Under the pieces are notes generated by a model, which had not been told where the DNA came from, searched no databases, and was given only the letters and a program-made list of their open reading frames with translations. This document shows positions 8,340 through 17,410 of a stretch of DNA of 50,699 bases, piece by piece (within the stretch, counting starts at the first letter, position 1; each line of letters opens with the position of its first letter). A program made the translations under genes and the position numbers. The stretch is taken from NCBI RefSeq assembly GCF_001273955.1, contig NZ_LIGI01000001.1:2725707-2776405 (forward strand), given 5' to 3'. The DNA comes from Bacillus sp. FJAT-27245. GTDB lineage: Bacteria; Bacillota; Bacilli; Bacillales; Cytobacillaceae.

Positions 8340-8825
8340 TCACCACTCATCCCGATGGTGGTAGTCCCAGGAAATTGAATAACCGATAAAAACGCCATAA
8401 AGGATGAACAGGCAAATAGAGGTCGCCAAAGTATTTTTATCAAGCGCCCCAAACGGCAATATGCCGGGAAACATAGGATTAAGCAGGAAAAAGACAAGCA
8501 GGAATAACACTGCCCCATACAGGATTCCGGATATCAACCCATCCATTTTCTTGAACAAGGCGGAATAAACAAATGCCGCACCGATCGATACAATCGCAAT
8601 AAGCAAAATTGCAATGAGCGTTCCCAGCCAGCCGTTTTTCCAGGAACCAAGCGCCCATGGGCCAAGAATTTCCCTTGGGGTAATTTTCGTAAAATGAAAA
8701 TAATATCCGATCTGCCCTATAAAGCTCCAGAACAAACCACCCCAAAGGCCTGTAAGCACGACAAGCTTTGCAAACCCGCCTTCAACCGAAAAACCCTTTT
8801 TTTCTTTGCCATTGCTATTCTCCAC
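8340..8825 (-). CDS. yqhR: YqhR-family membrane protein
   Basis: About 161 residues with four predicted membrane segments. The GLWGGLFWSFIGQIGYYFHFTKI-like stretch near the N terminus resembles B. subtilis YqhR. The chosen start is GTG at 8825, because the AAAGGAT ribosome binding site lies 8 bases before it; a TTG three codons upstream would sit directly on that site. The gene is divergent from yqhQ and upstream of aroQ. The function of the family is unknown. Confidence 0.85.
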   Translation of the reverse strand: MENSNGKEKKGFSVEGGFAKLVVLTGLWGGLFWSFIGQIGYYFHFTKITPREILGPWALGSWKNGWLGTLIAILLIAIVSIGAAFVYSALFKKMDGLISGILYGAVLFLLVFFLLNPMFPGILPFGALDKNTLATSICLFILYGVFIGYSISWDYHHRDEW

Positions 8826-9023
8826 ATAGACCAATCCTTTTAAAAGAAATTATCGCTGTCAGGCTTAGTATGTACGTTTATATGCTTTTCCTTCATAATT
8901 GGCATTTTTTCATGAGGTTCAGGAACTCATACCTAGTTGTTTTGGCGTTTTTCTAGTAAAATATAGGTAAGTACATCCAGCCTACAGCTGAATGTGCAAC
9001 TTCATGATTAGGTTGGTGTCAAA

Positions 9024-9968
9024 ATGGCAAGTGGAACTAAACCAATATACGGAGGCCAGGCAGTCGTCGAAGGTGTCATGTTTGGCGGAAAATATCACTA
9101 CGTTACGGCAGTCAGGCGGAAAGATGGAACGGTCGACTATTTCCGGCTGCCCCGCAAAACGCACCCGTTTGTCGCTTTTCTGAAGAAAATACCATTCCTG
9201 CGGGGAATTGCCGCCATAGTGGAAGCGAGCGCAAACGGCTCCAAACACTTGAATTTCTCGACAGAGCGCTTTGATGTGGACCCAAAGGATGACGAACAGA
9301 TCGAAAAGCAGGAAACTTCAAAGCTTTCCATGTACCTGGGCGTCGCCGCTATCGGGGTAATTTCCTTTTTATTCGGGAAATTCCTTTTCACGCTGATTCC
9401 CGCCTTCCTTGCCCACCTGGCATCGCCAATTTTTCCCGGCCGTACCGCACAGGTCCTTATTGAAGGCTTAATCAAACTGATTCTTCTTCTCGCATATATA
9501 TACACCGTATCGCTTACCCCTCTCGTAAAAAGGGTATTCCAATATCACGGCGCGGAGCATAAAGTAATCAACTGCTTTGAAAACGGATTGGAGCTGACCG
9601 TAAAGAACGTCCAGTCAAGCTCCCGCCTCCATTACCGCTGCGGTTCAAGCTTTATATTGTTTACGGTGATTGTCGGAGTTTTCGTCTATATGCTTGTTCC
9701 GGCAGAACCATTATGGGTGCGCCTTTTAAACCGTCTTGCGCTCATCCCTGTTGTACTTGGTATTTCCTTTGAAGTCCTCCAGCTGACGAATAAATTGCGA
9801 GATGTTCCCGTACTGAGATGGCTTGGGCTTCCTGGCCTGTGGCTTCAGCTTTTGACAACAAAAGAACCGGATGACAGCCAGGCGGAAATTGCCATCCTTT
9901 CGTTTAAAGAACTTCTAAAAATGGAAAAGGATAGTGAGAAACCAGAAGAGACAGAAGAAATTGTCTAA
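9024..9968 (+). CDS. yqhQ: DUF1385 membrane protein YqhQ
   Basis: 314 residues. The DUF1385 signatures are YGGQAVVEGVMFGG near the N terminus and YHGAEHKVINCFE followed by SSRLHYRCGSSF in the middle. About four hydrophobic membrane segments follow residue 95. The C-terminal tail is acidic (DSEKPEETEE). The family is widespread in Gram-positives with no agreed biochemical function. The invariant His, Glu and Cys in GAEHKVINC suggest a metal or thiol site, but that is inference. It is followed by yqhP on the same strand, as in B. subtilis. Confidence 0.92.
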   Translation: MASGTKPIYGGQAVVEGVMFGGKYHYVTAVRRKDGTVDYFRLPRKTHPFVAFLKKIPFLRGIAAIVEASANGSKHLNFSTERFDVDPKDDEQIEKQETSKLSMYLGVAAIGVISFLFGKFLFTLIPAFLAHLASPIFPGRTAQVLIEGLIKLILLLAYIYTVSLTPLVKRVFQYHGAEHKVINCFENGLELTVKNVQSSSRLHYRCGSSFILFTVIVGVFVYMLVPAEPLWVRLLNRLALIPVVLGISFEVLQLTNKLRDVPVLRWLGLPGLWLQLLTTKEPDDSQAEIAILSFKELLKMEKDSEKPEETEEIV

Positions 9969-10034
9969 ATTCCTTTTGGCGTGTGTTTAAAATCGGGGGA
10001 ATATGCTTATGATGCTCTTAGGGAGGTGGCTATT

Positions 10035-10412
10035 TTGAAAAAACGGAAATCCGTTCTTTTTGCAGGCGCACTTATACTTCTGGCGGCAATTGGCTTGGTT
10101 GAAATGCTTGTCGATAATCCAGCAGGCTTTATTCGGAGAATCGCATTCATTGCCCTAATCAGCTTTATTGTATTTTTTGTTTTCCGCCGATTTATGGGAG
10201 CCGGTCCCGGTCCCGCAAGAAAAGAGCAACGGGCATTCCTCAAAGCTGCCAGGGAATCCAGAAAACGGAACGGACATAAAAATGACTCTGCCGGGCGTAA
10301 TGTGGTCCATGGTTCACTCGCATCATTAAGGAAGCCGAAAAAGAAAACTGCGGCTCATCTGACCGTAATAGAAGGCAAAAAAGGCAAAAAGAAAAACCGG
10401 GCTTCCTTTTAG
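10035..10412 (+). CDS. yqhP: YqhP-family small membrane protein, TTG start
   Basis: About 125 residues: a basic N terminus, two membrane segments (about 6-25 and 32-50), then a very basic Lys/Arg-rich cytoplasmic tail. The start is taken as TTG at 10035-10037, because a GGGAGGTGG ribosome binding site is placed correctly before it; the upstream extension to 9981 has no such signal. It follows yqhQ by 66 bases and ends in the loop of a terminator. The function is unknown. Confidence 0.78.
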   Translation: MKKRKSVLFAGALILLAAIGLVEMLVDNPAGFIRRIAFIALISFIVFFVFRRFMGAGPGPARKEQRAFLKAARESRKRNGHKNDSAGRNVVHGSLASLRKPKKKTAAHLTVIEGKKGKKKNRASF

Positions 10413-10426
10413 GAAATCCGGTTTTT
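10392..10426. terminator. Bidirectional terminator between yqhP and yqhO
   Basis: The left arm AAAAACCGG..TTCC (10392-10406) pairs with GGAA..CCGGTTTTT (10412-10426). The yqhP stop codon lies in the loop. It can serve the convergent yqhO gene as well. Confidence 0.85.
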
Positions 10427-10437
10427 CTTTTCCGAGA

Positions 10438-11322
10438 TTAATAGCTCCATTTTTTAAAGAAGTTCTCCGCACACTGCCTGCCGTGCAGGATAAGCTTTTC
10501 TTTTTTCTCAGCGGTTAGCCCAAATTCCGTGGAGGCCACCCCTGCTGTCGGGATGAATATTATGTTTTTTGCGTGTTTCCTTGAAATATACCTTGCATCG
10601 TGTGCATCCTTCATCGTTTCAAACAGCGCCTCAAAGAGCTGGATGGCATTTTTTATTTTGTGCTTCGGATGGTTCTCCGGCTCATGGCTTAGCTGGATTC
10701 CAAGAACCGGCCTTACCTTTTTCACGTTTTCCTTGTCAAATAGCCACATCGGAAAATTGCTAAGCACCCCACCGTCAACAACAATGTTCTTTCCTCCCGC
10801 CCCGGCAAGCTTGACCGGTTCAAAAAAATAAGGGATGCTGCAGCTCATCCTGACCGCCTTCGCAACCGGAAAGTCTGCCGGCGAAATTCCGTACTTCGGC
10901 AGATCATCGGGAAGGATAATCATCTTTCCATTCGTAAGGTCGGAAGCGACGACGCGAAGCGCATCAGGGGGGATGTCGCCAAATGTCCTCAATCCTTTTA
11001 AGGCAAGCTTTTCAGCAAGCCACTCTTCAAGAGCCTCGCCTTTATATAATCCTAACTTCCAATACAAAAGAATCCATTTTGCTATCGGGCCCGGGATTAG
11101 CAGCTTTCTCGGATCCAATAGCCTTGACAGTTCAAGCTCGTCAAGCAGGGAATGCATTTCCATGCTCGTGTATCCGGCGGAGATCAGGCTTGCCACTATC
11201 GAACCGGCGCTTGTTCCGGCCACACGGCAAAACCTGAAACCCCGCCCTTCTATTGCCCCGTAAGCACCTATAAGCGCAAAGCCCTTAATTCCGCCACCGG
11301 AGAAAACGCCATCAATCAGCAT
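10438..11322 (-). CDS. yqhO: Patatin-like phospholipase/esterase YqhO
   Basis: About 294 residues with the patatin Ser-Asp dyad. The oxyanion loop is SGGGIKG, the nucleophile elbow is GTSAGS (Ser38 from the chosen start) and the aspartate is in VVDGGVLSNFP (about D183). The ATG at 11322 is preferred over a GTG nine bases upstream, because GGGAG is spaced 8 bases from it. Members hydrolyse acyl esters or phospholipids; the substrate here is unknown. No signal peptide is present, so it is cytoplasmic or peripherally membrane-bound. Confidence 0.9.
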   Translation of the reverse strand: MLIDGVFSGGGIKGFALIGAYGAIEGRGFRFCRVAGTSAGSIVASLISAGYTSMEMHSLLDELELSRLLDPRKLLIPGPIAKWILLYWKLGLYKGEALEEWLAEKLALKGLRTFGDIPPDALRVVASDLTNGKMIILPDDLPKYGISPADFPVAKAVRMSCSIPYFFEPVKLAGAGGKNIVVDGGVLSNFPMWLFDKENVKKVRPVLGIQLSHEPENHPKHKIKNAIQLFEALFETMKDAHDARYISRKHAKNIIFIPTAGVASTEFGLTAEKKEKLILHGRQCAENFFKKWSY

Positions 11323-11422
11323 GGAAGCCACTCCCGTCGATGTATTCCTCCTACATCTTTAAGCGGCTTCCTGACAAATTAGTACAATGGACAAATTTAA
11401 AATTTCCACAAAAGGCAATTGT

Positions 11423-12448
11423 TCAAGTAAAGTACTGCACTTCGGCTTCCGGAAAATAATCGTTAATATATCCGCGGATCGTCTCTTCAAGTTCAGCGGC
11501 TTGCTCCGTCGGGTAAACGTATTTGCCAATCCCGTACCGGCCCCATTTGTATTTCCGTTTTTCTTCATCCATTTCAAGCTTTGTCTTCGGATAGCGCTTC
11601 AGGATGACATTTTTGGCCGGCTTCGTGAACCGGTGCTGAATCAATTCAAACGAAAGCTTGTTGATGGAAACCCCCTCCAGCGACGCCCTCAGCCGCTCAA
11701 AAAGCTCATGGTAGCCTTCCTCCCACCCTTCATGCCTGTAAATCGGCGCGACGATAAATCCGAGCGGATAACCGGCATTGGCCACCTTCCTTGCTGCTTC
11801 AAGCCTTTCATCGAAGGAGGATGTCCCAGGTTCAAAATTTTTAATGACAAAACGGGAATTGACGCTGAACCTGAATCGGGTTTTGCCATTATGCTCCGCA
11901 TCGAGCAAATGGTCGACATGCTGGAATTTTGTCACAAACCGCAATTGCCCGAACTCAGACTTCCCGATGAATTCAATTGCTTTTTTGAGGGAATGCGTTA
12001 AATGGTCGATTCCAACTATATCGGATGTACAGGCCGCTTCAAACCGGGTAATTTCCGGAGCGCGCTCATCCATATATTTTTGTGCCTGCTCAAAAATTTC
12101 GTCCAGGTTCACATACGTCCGAATATACGGCTTTGAACCAAGCGTAGTCTGCAAATAGCAATAATGGCAATGGCCCATGCAACCGGTAGCGAGGGGGATG
12201 GCGTACTCAGCCGACGGTTTCGAGGTATCGAATTTCAGAGTTCTTCTTATCCCAACAACCAGAGTGGATTTTGCGTTCCTGTATTTTTGTAGTTCGTTTT
12301 CACCCGGGATGTTCCGGACCTGGTTATGGGAAGTTGTTTCACGGATTTCAATCCCCATTCCTTCAAACTTTTCCTTCAGTTCGCGGCCTAACGGATATTC
12401 CAAGGCCTGCGGCTCGATATAAACCAATTGTGGCATGAATGGCTTCAT
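11423..12448 (-). CDS. splB: Spore photoproduct lyase (radical SAM)
   Basis: 341 residues. The radical SAM cluster cysteines are C90-MGH-C94-HY-C97 (CX3CX2C). The conserved hydrogen-donor cysteine is C140 (FEAACTSD), each one residue off the B. subtilis SplB numbering (91/95/98 and 141). The enzyme repairs the thymine dimer called spore photoproduct during germination, using S-adenosylmethionine and a [4Fe-4S] cluster. No splA is found beside it. Its presence supports an endospore-forming host. The gene lies between yqhO and the HNH gene on the same strand as nrdJ, in the place where B. subtilis carries mntR. Confidence 0.95.
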   Translation of the reverse strand: MKPFMPQLVYIEPQALEYPLGRELKEKFEGMGIEIRETTSHNQVRNIPGENELQKYRNAKSTLVVGIRRTLKFDTSKPSAEYAIPLATGCMGHCHYCYLQTTLGSKPYIRTYVNLDEIFEQAQKYMDERAPEITRFEAACTSDIVGIDHLTHSLKKAIEFIGKSEFGQLRFVTKFQHVDHLLDAEHNGKTRFRFSVNSRFVIKNFEPGTSSFDERLEAARKVANAGYPLGFIVAPIYRHEGWEEGYHELFERLRASLEGVSINKLSFELIQHRFTKPAKNVILKRYPKTKLEMDEEKRKYKWGRYGIGKYVYPTEQAAELEETIRGYINDYFPEAEVQYFT

Positions 12449-12609
12449 CTTCCGGCCCCTTTCTTTTGCAAAAATGTATTTAACCTAGTATTGGCAAAAG
12501 AACGGAAGGAAACAAAAAAAGAGGACGGAAAAATATTTCCATCTGTAGCTTTGAATTAAAGTTTGATCAAAAATATCTCAAAAACTCACATCTTATGTTA
12601 ACTTAAAAG

Positions 12610-12645
12610 AACCCGTTTTGAAAAAAAGATTGATTAAAACGGGTT
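12610..12645. terminator. Candidate terminator downstream of the HNH gene
   Basis: AACCCGTTTT (12610-12619) pairs perfectly with AAAACGGGTT (12636-12645) across a 16-base loop. On the minus strand it is followed by CTTTT, a modest U tract. The surrounding 12449-12699 stretch holds nothing else recognisable. Confidence 0.55.
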
Positions 12646-12699
12646 TATTCTCTGTGAAACATTGAGCAATATTTATAAAAATTAGGTATCCATTATTTA

Positions 12700-13719
12700 T
12701 TATTTAACCTTACCTCTAGGTCTAACTAAACGAGGTGCAATTTCATAAAGATCCTGATTTGTTTTTCCATTATAAATTCTGTACAGATTTGTCTTCGATA
12801 CTCCTGTTTTTTCAACTATTTCCTCCATTTTTAAATCAGTATTTAGCAGTAAGTAAACGGCTTTTTTTATTTTTTCCCTTGATGTATCCGGATCTTTAGC
12901 TAGGCCCATAGTTCTCGGCCTTATCTCTATAGGCGGTTTAGAATATAATTGTTTCCATCTTTCTCCAATGTAAATGGAGCGAACTCTAAAATATGATAAT
13001 CCTGTTTCCTCAGATATGTTCTTTAGGGATTTGTCCGTGTTTAGTAATAAATCAACAACCCTTTTTGCCACTTCCAACTGTTTTGCTCCTACCCTATTCA
13101 AGGCATTCTCAAAAACAATCTTTTCCGTATCAAATTTTAAAGGATGTTGTTCTCCAACATGTTCTTTTCGATGACATGGTTCGCATAATGAAATAAGATT
13201 TTCTAATTTATTCGCTTCAAAATAATCTTTAAAAAATACAAATGGTTTTTTATGATGAACTGATAATTCCTGCCCGTATTCTTTTTCTGTTATTCGACAA
13301 TTTGGATTTTGACATGTATAACTATCACGTTTTCTTGCCCTTTTCCTCTGTTGTATCCAATTGGGACCGTAATATTTTTTAGCACCTGTCTTTAAACCAT
13401 TAGAAATTAACGAACGACAGAATGTTTGGCTTAGACTTTTACAAAGTTGTGAGCAAAAGAATTTTGTTTTAGAGTGACAGGACATAACCCAAATCGGTTT
13501 ATCACAAACTTTGCAAAGACGATAAAATCCTTTAATTCTTAACAGTCCATTTCTTACGTTTTCACAATATTTACTACAAGTAAATAATTTTTTTGAGTAC
13601 CTTAAGGGCGAAGGAAACTCACGTTGGCAAATTATGCATTCATAATATTCAAACTCCTTATAATGGGGATAACTTCTAATACTAAACATAGAGTCGTTTT
13701 CCTCTTTATAGTTACTCAT
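12700..13719 (-). CDS. Free-standing HNH endonuclease with zinc fingers and two C-terminal HTH repeats
   Basis: 339 residues. In order: a zinc-finger-like module (C28, C31, C48, C52), a second (C69, C72, C89, C93), an HNH nuclease core (C136 and C141, SVHHKKPF with H155/H156, NLISLCEPCHRKEH with N174, C179, C182, H187), and two related helix-turn-helix repeats at about 216-260 and 283-326 (each LLLNTD...I...TG.S..RxxSIY/RIYxG). This layout is typical of phage and intron homing endonucleases. The start has AGGAGG 8 bases upstream. The gene is clearly more AT-rich than its neighbours, a sign of transfer. It lies about 340 bases downstream of nrdJ, which carries two ORF-less group I introns, so it may cut intronless nrdJ alleles; this is inferred from position only. 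Confidence 0.88.
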   Translation of the reverse strand: MSNYKEENDSMFSIRSYPHYKEFEYYECIICQREFPSPLRYSKKLFTCSKYCENVRNGLLRIKGFYRLCKVCDKPIWVMSCHSKTKFFCSQLCKSLSQTFCRSLISNGLKTGAKKYYGPNWIQQRKRARKRDSYTCQNPNCRITEKEYGQELSVHHKKPFVFFKDYFEANKLENLISLCEPCHRKEHVGEQHPLKFDTEKIVFENALNRVGAKQLEVAKRVVDLLLNTDKSLKNISEETGLSYFRVRSIYIGERWKQLYSKPPIEIRPRTMGLAKDPDTSREKIKKAVYLLLNTDLKMEEIVEKTGVSKTNLYRIYNGKTNQDLYEIAPRLVRPRGKVK

Positions 13720-14060
13720 TATTTATCCCTCCTAATTTATTGGTTCTATATTAAAATCAAATACATATTTCATAGGATTTATTAATTTCTTTATTTACTG
13801 GTCAGTTGTTATATTAGTAAATGTAAATTAAAAGTAAATTCAAACTTTTAAGTTTAAGGTTGTTTAATAATATTATAGGATAAAAACACATGTTCGCCAA
13901 ATAATTTACAGTAGAGAAATAGTAAGGAAAAATTGTTCAAAAAAAATAAGGAATGCTGATTTAACAACATTCCTCACTATACAAGACGATTATTTTAATT
14001 GATCTATTTTATTAACATTGAAACTTCTTTAAAAGCCATACCTTCTTATCTTTCGAAAAA
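13720..14060. other. AT-rich intergenic region between nrdJ and the HNH gene
   Basis: 341 bases, clearly more AT-rich than the chromosomal genes around it. It holds the nrdJ terminator (13949-13974). The rest should contain the HNH gene promoter on the minus strand; a TTGAAT hexamer is visible but no clear -10 can be paired with it. Confidence 0.6.
13949..13974 (-). terminator. Rho-independent terminator of nrdJ
   Basis: Read on the minus strand, AGGAATGTTG pairs with CAGCATTCCT (one U-G pair) around a TTAAAT loop and is followed by TATTTTTTTT. It lies about 90 bases after the nrdJ stop codon and separates nrdJ from the HNH gene. Confidence 0.88.
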
Positions 14061-14684
14061 TTAAAGCCCGCATTTCAATTGAGCGTTACAGTTTGTACAA
14101 GTATTACATCCACCAATTTCTTCGACTTTCCCTTTACGACACACCGGGCATGTATCACCTACTTCTGAACCGATTGTAACAGAAGTCGAGCGTAAATCAT
14201 TAATGGTATCTAGTAAAACTACATGTGGCTTCTCCGTTGTATCCGTATGTGTTTGTTTTTGATCATATACATCGTCCACGTGGTTTTCTTCAGCTTTTAA
14301 GGTTAGAACTTGGGTATCACGTGAACCGTCTACATAGACAGTACCACCCTTTGCTCCACCTTTGTAAAGACGCTCGTATACTTTTTCTACTTGTTCTACA
14401 CTATAGCCTTTTGGTGCATTAACCGTCTTACTAATTGAGCTATCAATCCAGCGTTGGATGACACATTGTGTATCTGCATGAGCTTCTGGTTTTAATCCCA
14501 TTGCTGTTACAAACCAATGTGGTAGATTTTCTGGATCTGCTTCCGGATTCTTTTCCAAGTACTCGCTTACGATATCTGCTTTAACTTCGATGAACTTTCC
14601 AAGTCTTCCGCTTCGGAAGTAAGAGAAGGAGAAGTATGGTTCAAGTCCTGTTGATACACCTACCATCGTACCTGTGGATCCTGT
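14061..14684 (-). CDS. nrdJ: Class II ribonucleotide reductase NrdJ, exon 3 (C-terminal part)
   Basis: Exon 3 starts with the codons for TGSTGTMVGVSTGLEP, directly continuing the ...LLTVAP that ends exon 2, and codes 207 residues. It holds the end of the catalytic barrel and the C-terminal zinc-ribbon/redox tail (CPVCRKG...GGCNTCTNC...LKCGL) typical of B12-dependent NrdJ. The internal ATG at 14666 has no proper ribosome binding site, because the bases before it are exon and intron sequence. It is therefore not an independent gene. A terminator follows at 13949-13974. Confidence 0.92.
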   Translation of the reverse strand, partial: TGSTGTMVGVSTGLEPYFSFSYFRSGRLGKFIEVKADIVSEYLEKNPEADPENLPHWFVTAMGLKPEAHADTQCVIQRWIDSSISKTVNAPKGYSVEQVEKVYERLYKGGAKGGTVYVDGSRDTQVLTLKAEENHVDDVYDQKQTHTDTTEKPHVVLLDTINDLRSTSVTIGSEVGDTCPVCRKGKVEEIGGCNTCTNCNAQLKCGL

Positions 14685-15024
14685 CTCTTTTATTCATATA
14701 AAGACGCTACTCTTTATACCGCTTTATAAGCTGCTTGTGCTTTCACACAAGGATAGACTATATCAAACACTCGGGTGAGTGCCCTCCTGTTTCCCACGCC
14801 AATAGCTTGCGCGGTACGAGCTGCCGCTCTAGTCGTTGAAGCTTTTATCTTATTACTGCTAAATAAGATAACTTGCCTGCTGATTGCCCATTGTAATATC
14901 TGTTTCATTTTCAAACCATCACGCTTATTGTCACCAATTACGTTGTGGTTGAAACAGCTTTAGGGTGTCCCAGCAATTAAAGAGGTTTCGATTATGTGTC
15001 ACCACATAAAAGCCCAAATTATTT
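14685..15024 (-). ncRNA. Group I intron 2 in nrdJ (340 nt, no ORF)
   Basis: The upstream exon ends in T (CCT) and the intron ends in G at 14685, as self-splicing group I introns require. Core elements read on the minus strand are AAACCTC..TAATTGCTGGGA near the 5' end (P3/P4), CAATCAGCAGGCAAG (14870-14886 region), TTCAACGACTAG (P7/P3', 14830-14841) and GATATAGTCTATCC (14751-14764). The intron begins AAATAA, so unspliced RNA has a stop one codon into the intron. Removing 14685-15024 restores the NrdJ frame exactly between ...TVAP and TGSTGT.... No intact endonuclease gene lies inside it. Confidence 0.93.
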
Positions 15025-16179
15025 AGGTGCAACAGTTAGTAGGTGTGAGTTGCGAATTCCATGCTCTAAGATTGATTGTCTAATGTCTTCAGGCATTTTT
15101 TTCATATAACCAGTGTTAATGAACGCTTCGCGAAGACGATTGGTTTCTTCTTGTGTTTTACCTGTTAAGAATGGGAAGCTTCCTTTTTCCTTCGCCAATT
15201 CGACTGAGGTCTTATAGGCGGTTACCGCGATGGTTTCAAACACTTTATCAACCAGTTTGTTTCCATCCTCGGATCCATACTCTGTTTCACAGTATATTAA
15301 TAGATCATGAAGGCCCATTACTCCTAGTCCGACGCGGCGTTCTCCGAGGGCCTGTTTCTTGTTGGCCTCCAGGAAGTATGGAGTGGAATCAATAACGTTG
15401 TCCTGCATCCTTACGCCGGTAGCGACTGTTTTCTTCAGTTTTTCAAAATTTACTGTCTTTGTTTCTTTGTCCGCCATTGCCGCCAAGTTTACGGCAGCCA
15501 AGTTGCAGACGGAATATGGTGCGAGAGGCTGCTCACCACACGGGTTGGTTGCAACCACCTTTTGCCCATACGCTCGGGCGTTTGTCATGTCGTTAGCATT
15601 GTCGATGAAAAAGATTCCCGGCTCAGCCGAATAAGTGGCGCATATGTTAATCAAGTTCCAAAGTTCCTTTGCCTTGATCTTCTTATAAGTACGGACTTTG
15701 TAGCCCATTTTTTCCCACTCACGAACATCGCCGACTTTATGCCATTCTTCGTTGTAAATTTTCATCGTTTCCTCGTCGTAACTTTCGACAGCCGGGAAAC
15801 GAAGTTCATATTCGGCGTCATTTTCGACTGCATCCATAAATTCTTTTGTCAGGGTAACCGAAATGTTCGCCCCTGTTAAAAATTCAAGATTGTGGACGGT
15901 ATAATTGCCGCCTTCCACAAGCTTTTCTTCCGCATCGGCTATGATTCTTTCACTGAATCCGCCGTATCCAGGGATGTGTTTATAATTGATGATACCCTGG
16001 TACATAGCTTTTTCCTGCTCAGTGAGCGGGGTGAACTTAAGCTTGTTTTTCGCCTGTTTCTGTATCCATTCATCGGTTGTGTTATCAATAAGGAACCTTA
16101 GGATCCTTGGGTTTTGCATTTTTGAAATGATGAATTCAATAATATCAGGATGCCAGTCCGCTAGCATGATCATCTGGGC
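15025..16179 (-). CDS. nrdJ: Class II ribonucleotide reductase NrdJ, exon 2 (catalytic core)
   Basis: 385 codons from AQMIMLADWHP to ...SHLLTVAP. It contains the active-site loop NPCGEQPLAPYSVCNL with the catalytic N-C-E residues (the Cys becomes the thiyl radical). Also present are the family stretches EPGIFFIDNAND, AVNLAAM and LGVMGLHDLL. The exon is open in a single frame with exons 1 and 3 once the introns are removed. The apparent TTG start at 16182 is an artefact of the intron-exon junction. Cys/Asn/Glu positions show no loss of key residues, so the spliced enzyme should be active. Confidence 0.93.
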
Positions 16180-16500
16180 CAATCATGTTGCGCTGAATCG
16201 CTACTTCAGCTCTCTAAGTCACCTTAGAGTTCAGACCATATCTTGCACTACAAGAGTGCCCTCGCACTTCGGAACCGCTTGGCCCCTACTCTACTTCCTT
16301 CCGCATAAAGCGTGGTTTCGATGGTCGTTGGACCTTCTCCCTATTCTTTAAGAACTTAGGAGCTTGGCTGCTGATTGTCTTTATCCACTCGCTGTTTTAA
16401 AGCATTCACGTTTACCGTTTCCAGTTACGTTGTAGCCAGCAAGCCATTTAAAGAGTTCCCAGCAATTCACGAGGTTTATTTATAGACGAGGCACTTATTT
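16180..16500 (-). ncRNA. Group I intron 1 in nrdJ (321 nt, no ORF)
   Basis: The exon ends in T (CGTGGT) and the intron ends in G at 16180. Core elements read on the minus strand are AACCTCGTGAATTGCTGGGAA (P3/P4), CAATCAGCAGCCAAGC (16362-16377), GGTCCAACGACC (16323-16334) and AAGATATGGTCTGAAC (16229-16244). A P9-like hairpin, CTCTAAGGTGACTTAGAG, follows. It begins AAATAA like intron 2, placing a stop codon in frame. Excision joins ...GGSRRG to AQMIML..., the uninterrupted RNR sequence. The two introns share core motifs but differ outside them, so they are related, not a recent duplication. Confidence 0.94.
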
Positions 16501-17295
16501 ACCACGTCTTGACCCGCCTTGCTCTACAAGATGTGTCAGCTTGGCGATGTCATCGAGCCATGATACCGAACCGGATGACTTACCATTTACGCCCCTTGCC
16601 AATGTCGCACGCGGCCTGAGCGTTGAACCGTTCGTCCCCACTCCGCCTCCGCGGCTCATAATTTCCATGACCTGTTTCCTGTGGTCGGAAATCCCTTCAC
16701 GCGAATCCTGCACAAAAGGCATGACGTAACAATTAAAGAATGTTACATCCGTTCCGGCGCCTGCACCGTAAAGCACACGTCCCGCCGGAATGAAGTTCAT
16801 GTTCACAAGTTCTTCGTAGAACTTGTTGAACCACTCAAGCCGTTTTTCTTCTGTTTTTTCAACTGATGCCAGGCCTGTAGCGTTTCTTAGAGCAATCTGT
16901 TCATAAAAGATTTCAAGAGGCTTTTCAATCACATCGAGCGACCTCGTGATGACGCCGGTAGTGACTTCCTCAGGGGTGTCCAGAACGCCGCGGTACTCTT
17001 CCTCCACCATCACCTGGGCAGTTTTCTTTTCCCAGTCGATATCAAGGATATAGCCTAGTCCCCTTGCCGGGAATTTCGGGTCCTCCTTCACGGTTAGGAC
17101 AATGAAATCTCCCTTAGTCAGGGTAATCTTTTCGGTGTCCTTGAAAGTGTACCGGTCAAGCATGACCAGGCGGGACACACCCTTATGGGTAATGTGCATA
17201 TCCGGCGTAACAGGGTGAACCTGCGGAAATAGGCGGATATCCTCATTCAGCCTTTCAAAATCAATATTTAGTTTTTTTCTCAACGCAACAGACAT
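16501..17295 (-). CDS. nrdJ: Class II (adenosylcobalamin-dependent) ribonucleotide reductase NrdJ, exon 1
   Basis: Exon 1 codes 265 residues; the spliced protein is about 857 residues (265 + 385 + 207), the normal size for Bacillus NrdJ. NrdJ reduces ribonucleotides to deoxyribonucleotides, using a coenzyme B12 radical, with or without oxygen. Visible here are FNCYVMP, with the first redox cysteine, and the SRGGGVGTNGSTLRPRA substrate-binding loop. The ATG at 17295 is chosen because AAGGAG lies 8 bases before it; an in-frame GTG at 17301 is too close. The exon stops at GGSRRG, where intron 1 enters. Two NrdR boxes overlap the upstream promoter. No cobalamin riboswitch is visible. Confidence 0.94.
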
Positions 17296-17410
17296 GATCA
17301 CATCTCCTTGTACAAATAATATCTTTCCCCTGTTGTCGAAATCTTGGTTGTTATGTTATGTCCAGTTGTTCATTTGGAATACCCTAAACCTAACACACCG
17401 AAACCAACAA

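Noticed and set aside
14714-14914. 66-residue open frame inside nrdJ intron 2
   Set aside because: It runs through the conserved intron core (P6/P7), has no endonuclease motif and no ribosome binding site; it is a chance frame.
14061-17301. Three separate truncated RNR genes or a decayed nrdJ pseudogene
   Set aside because: The gaps carry group I intron cores and proper exon-T/intron-G ends, and removing them restores a full-length conserved protein with all catalytic residues.
17302-17410. Cobalamin riboswitch in the nrdJ leader
   Set aside because: No B12-box-like GCCACTG or other conserved cobalamin riboswitch elements are present.
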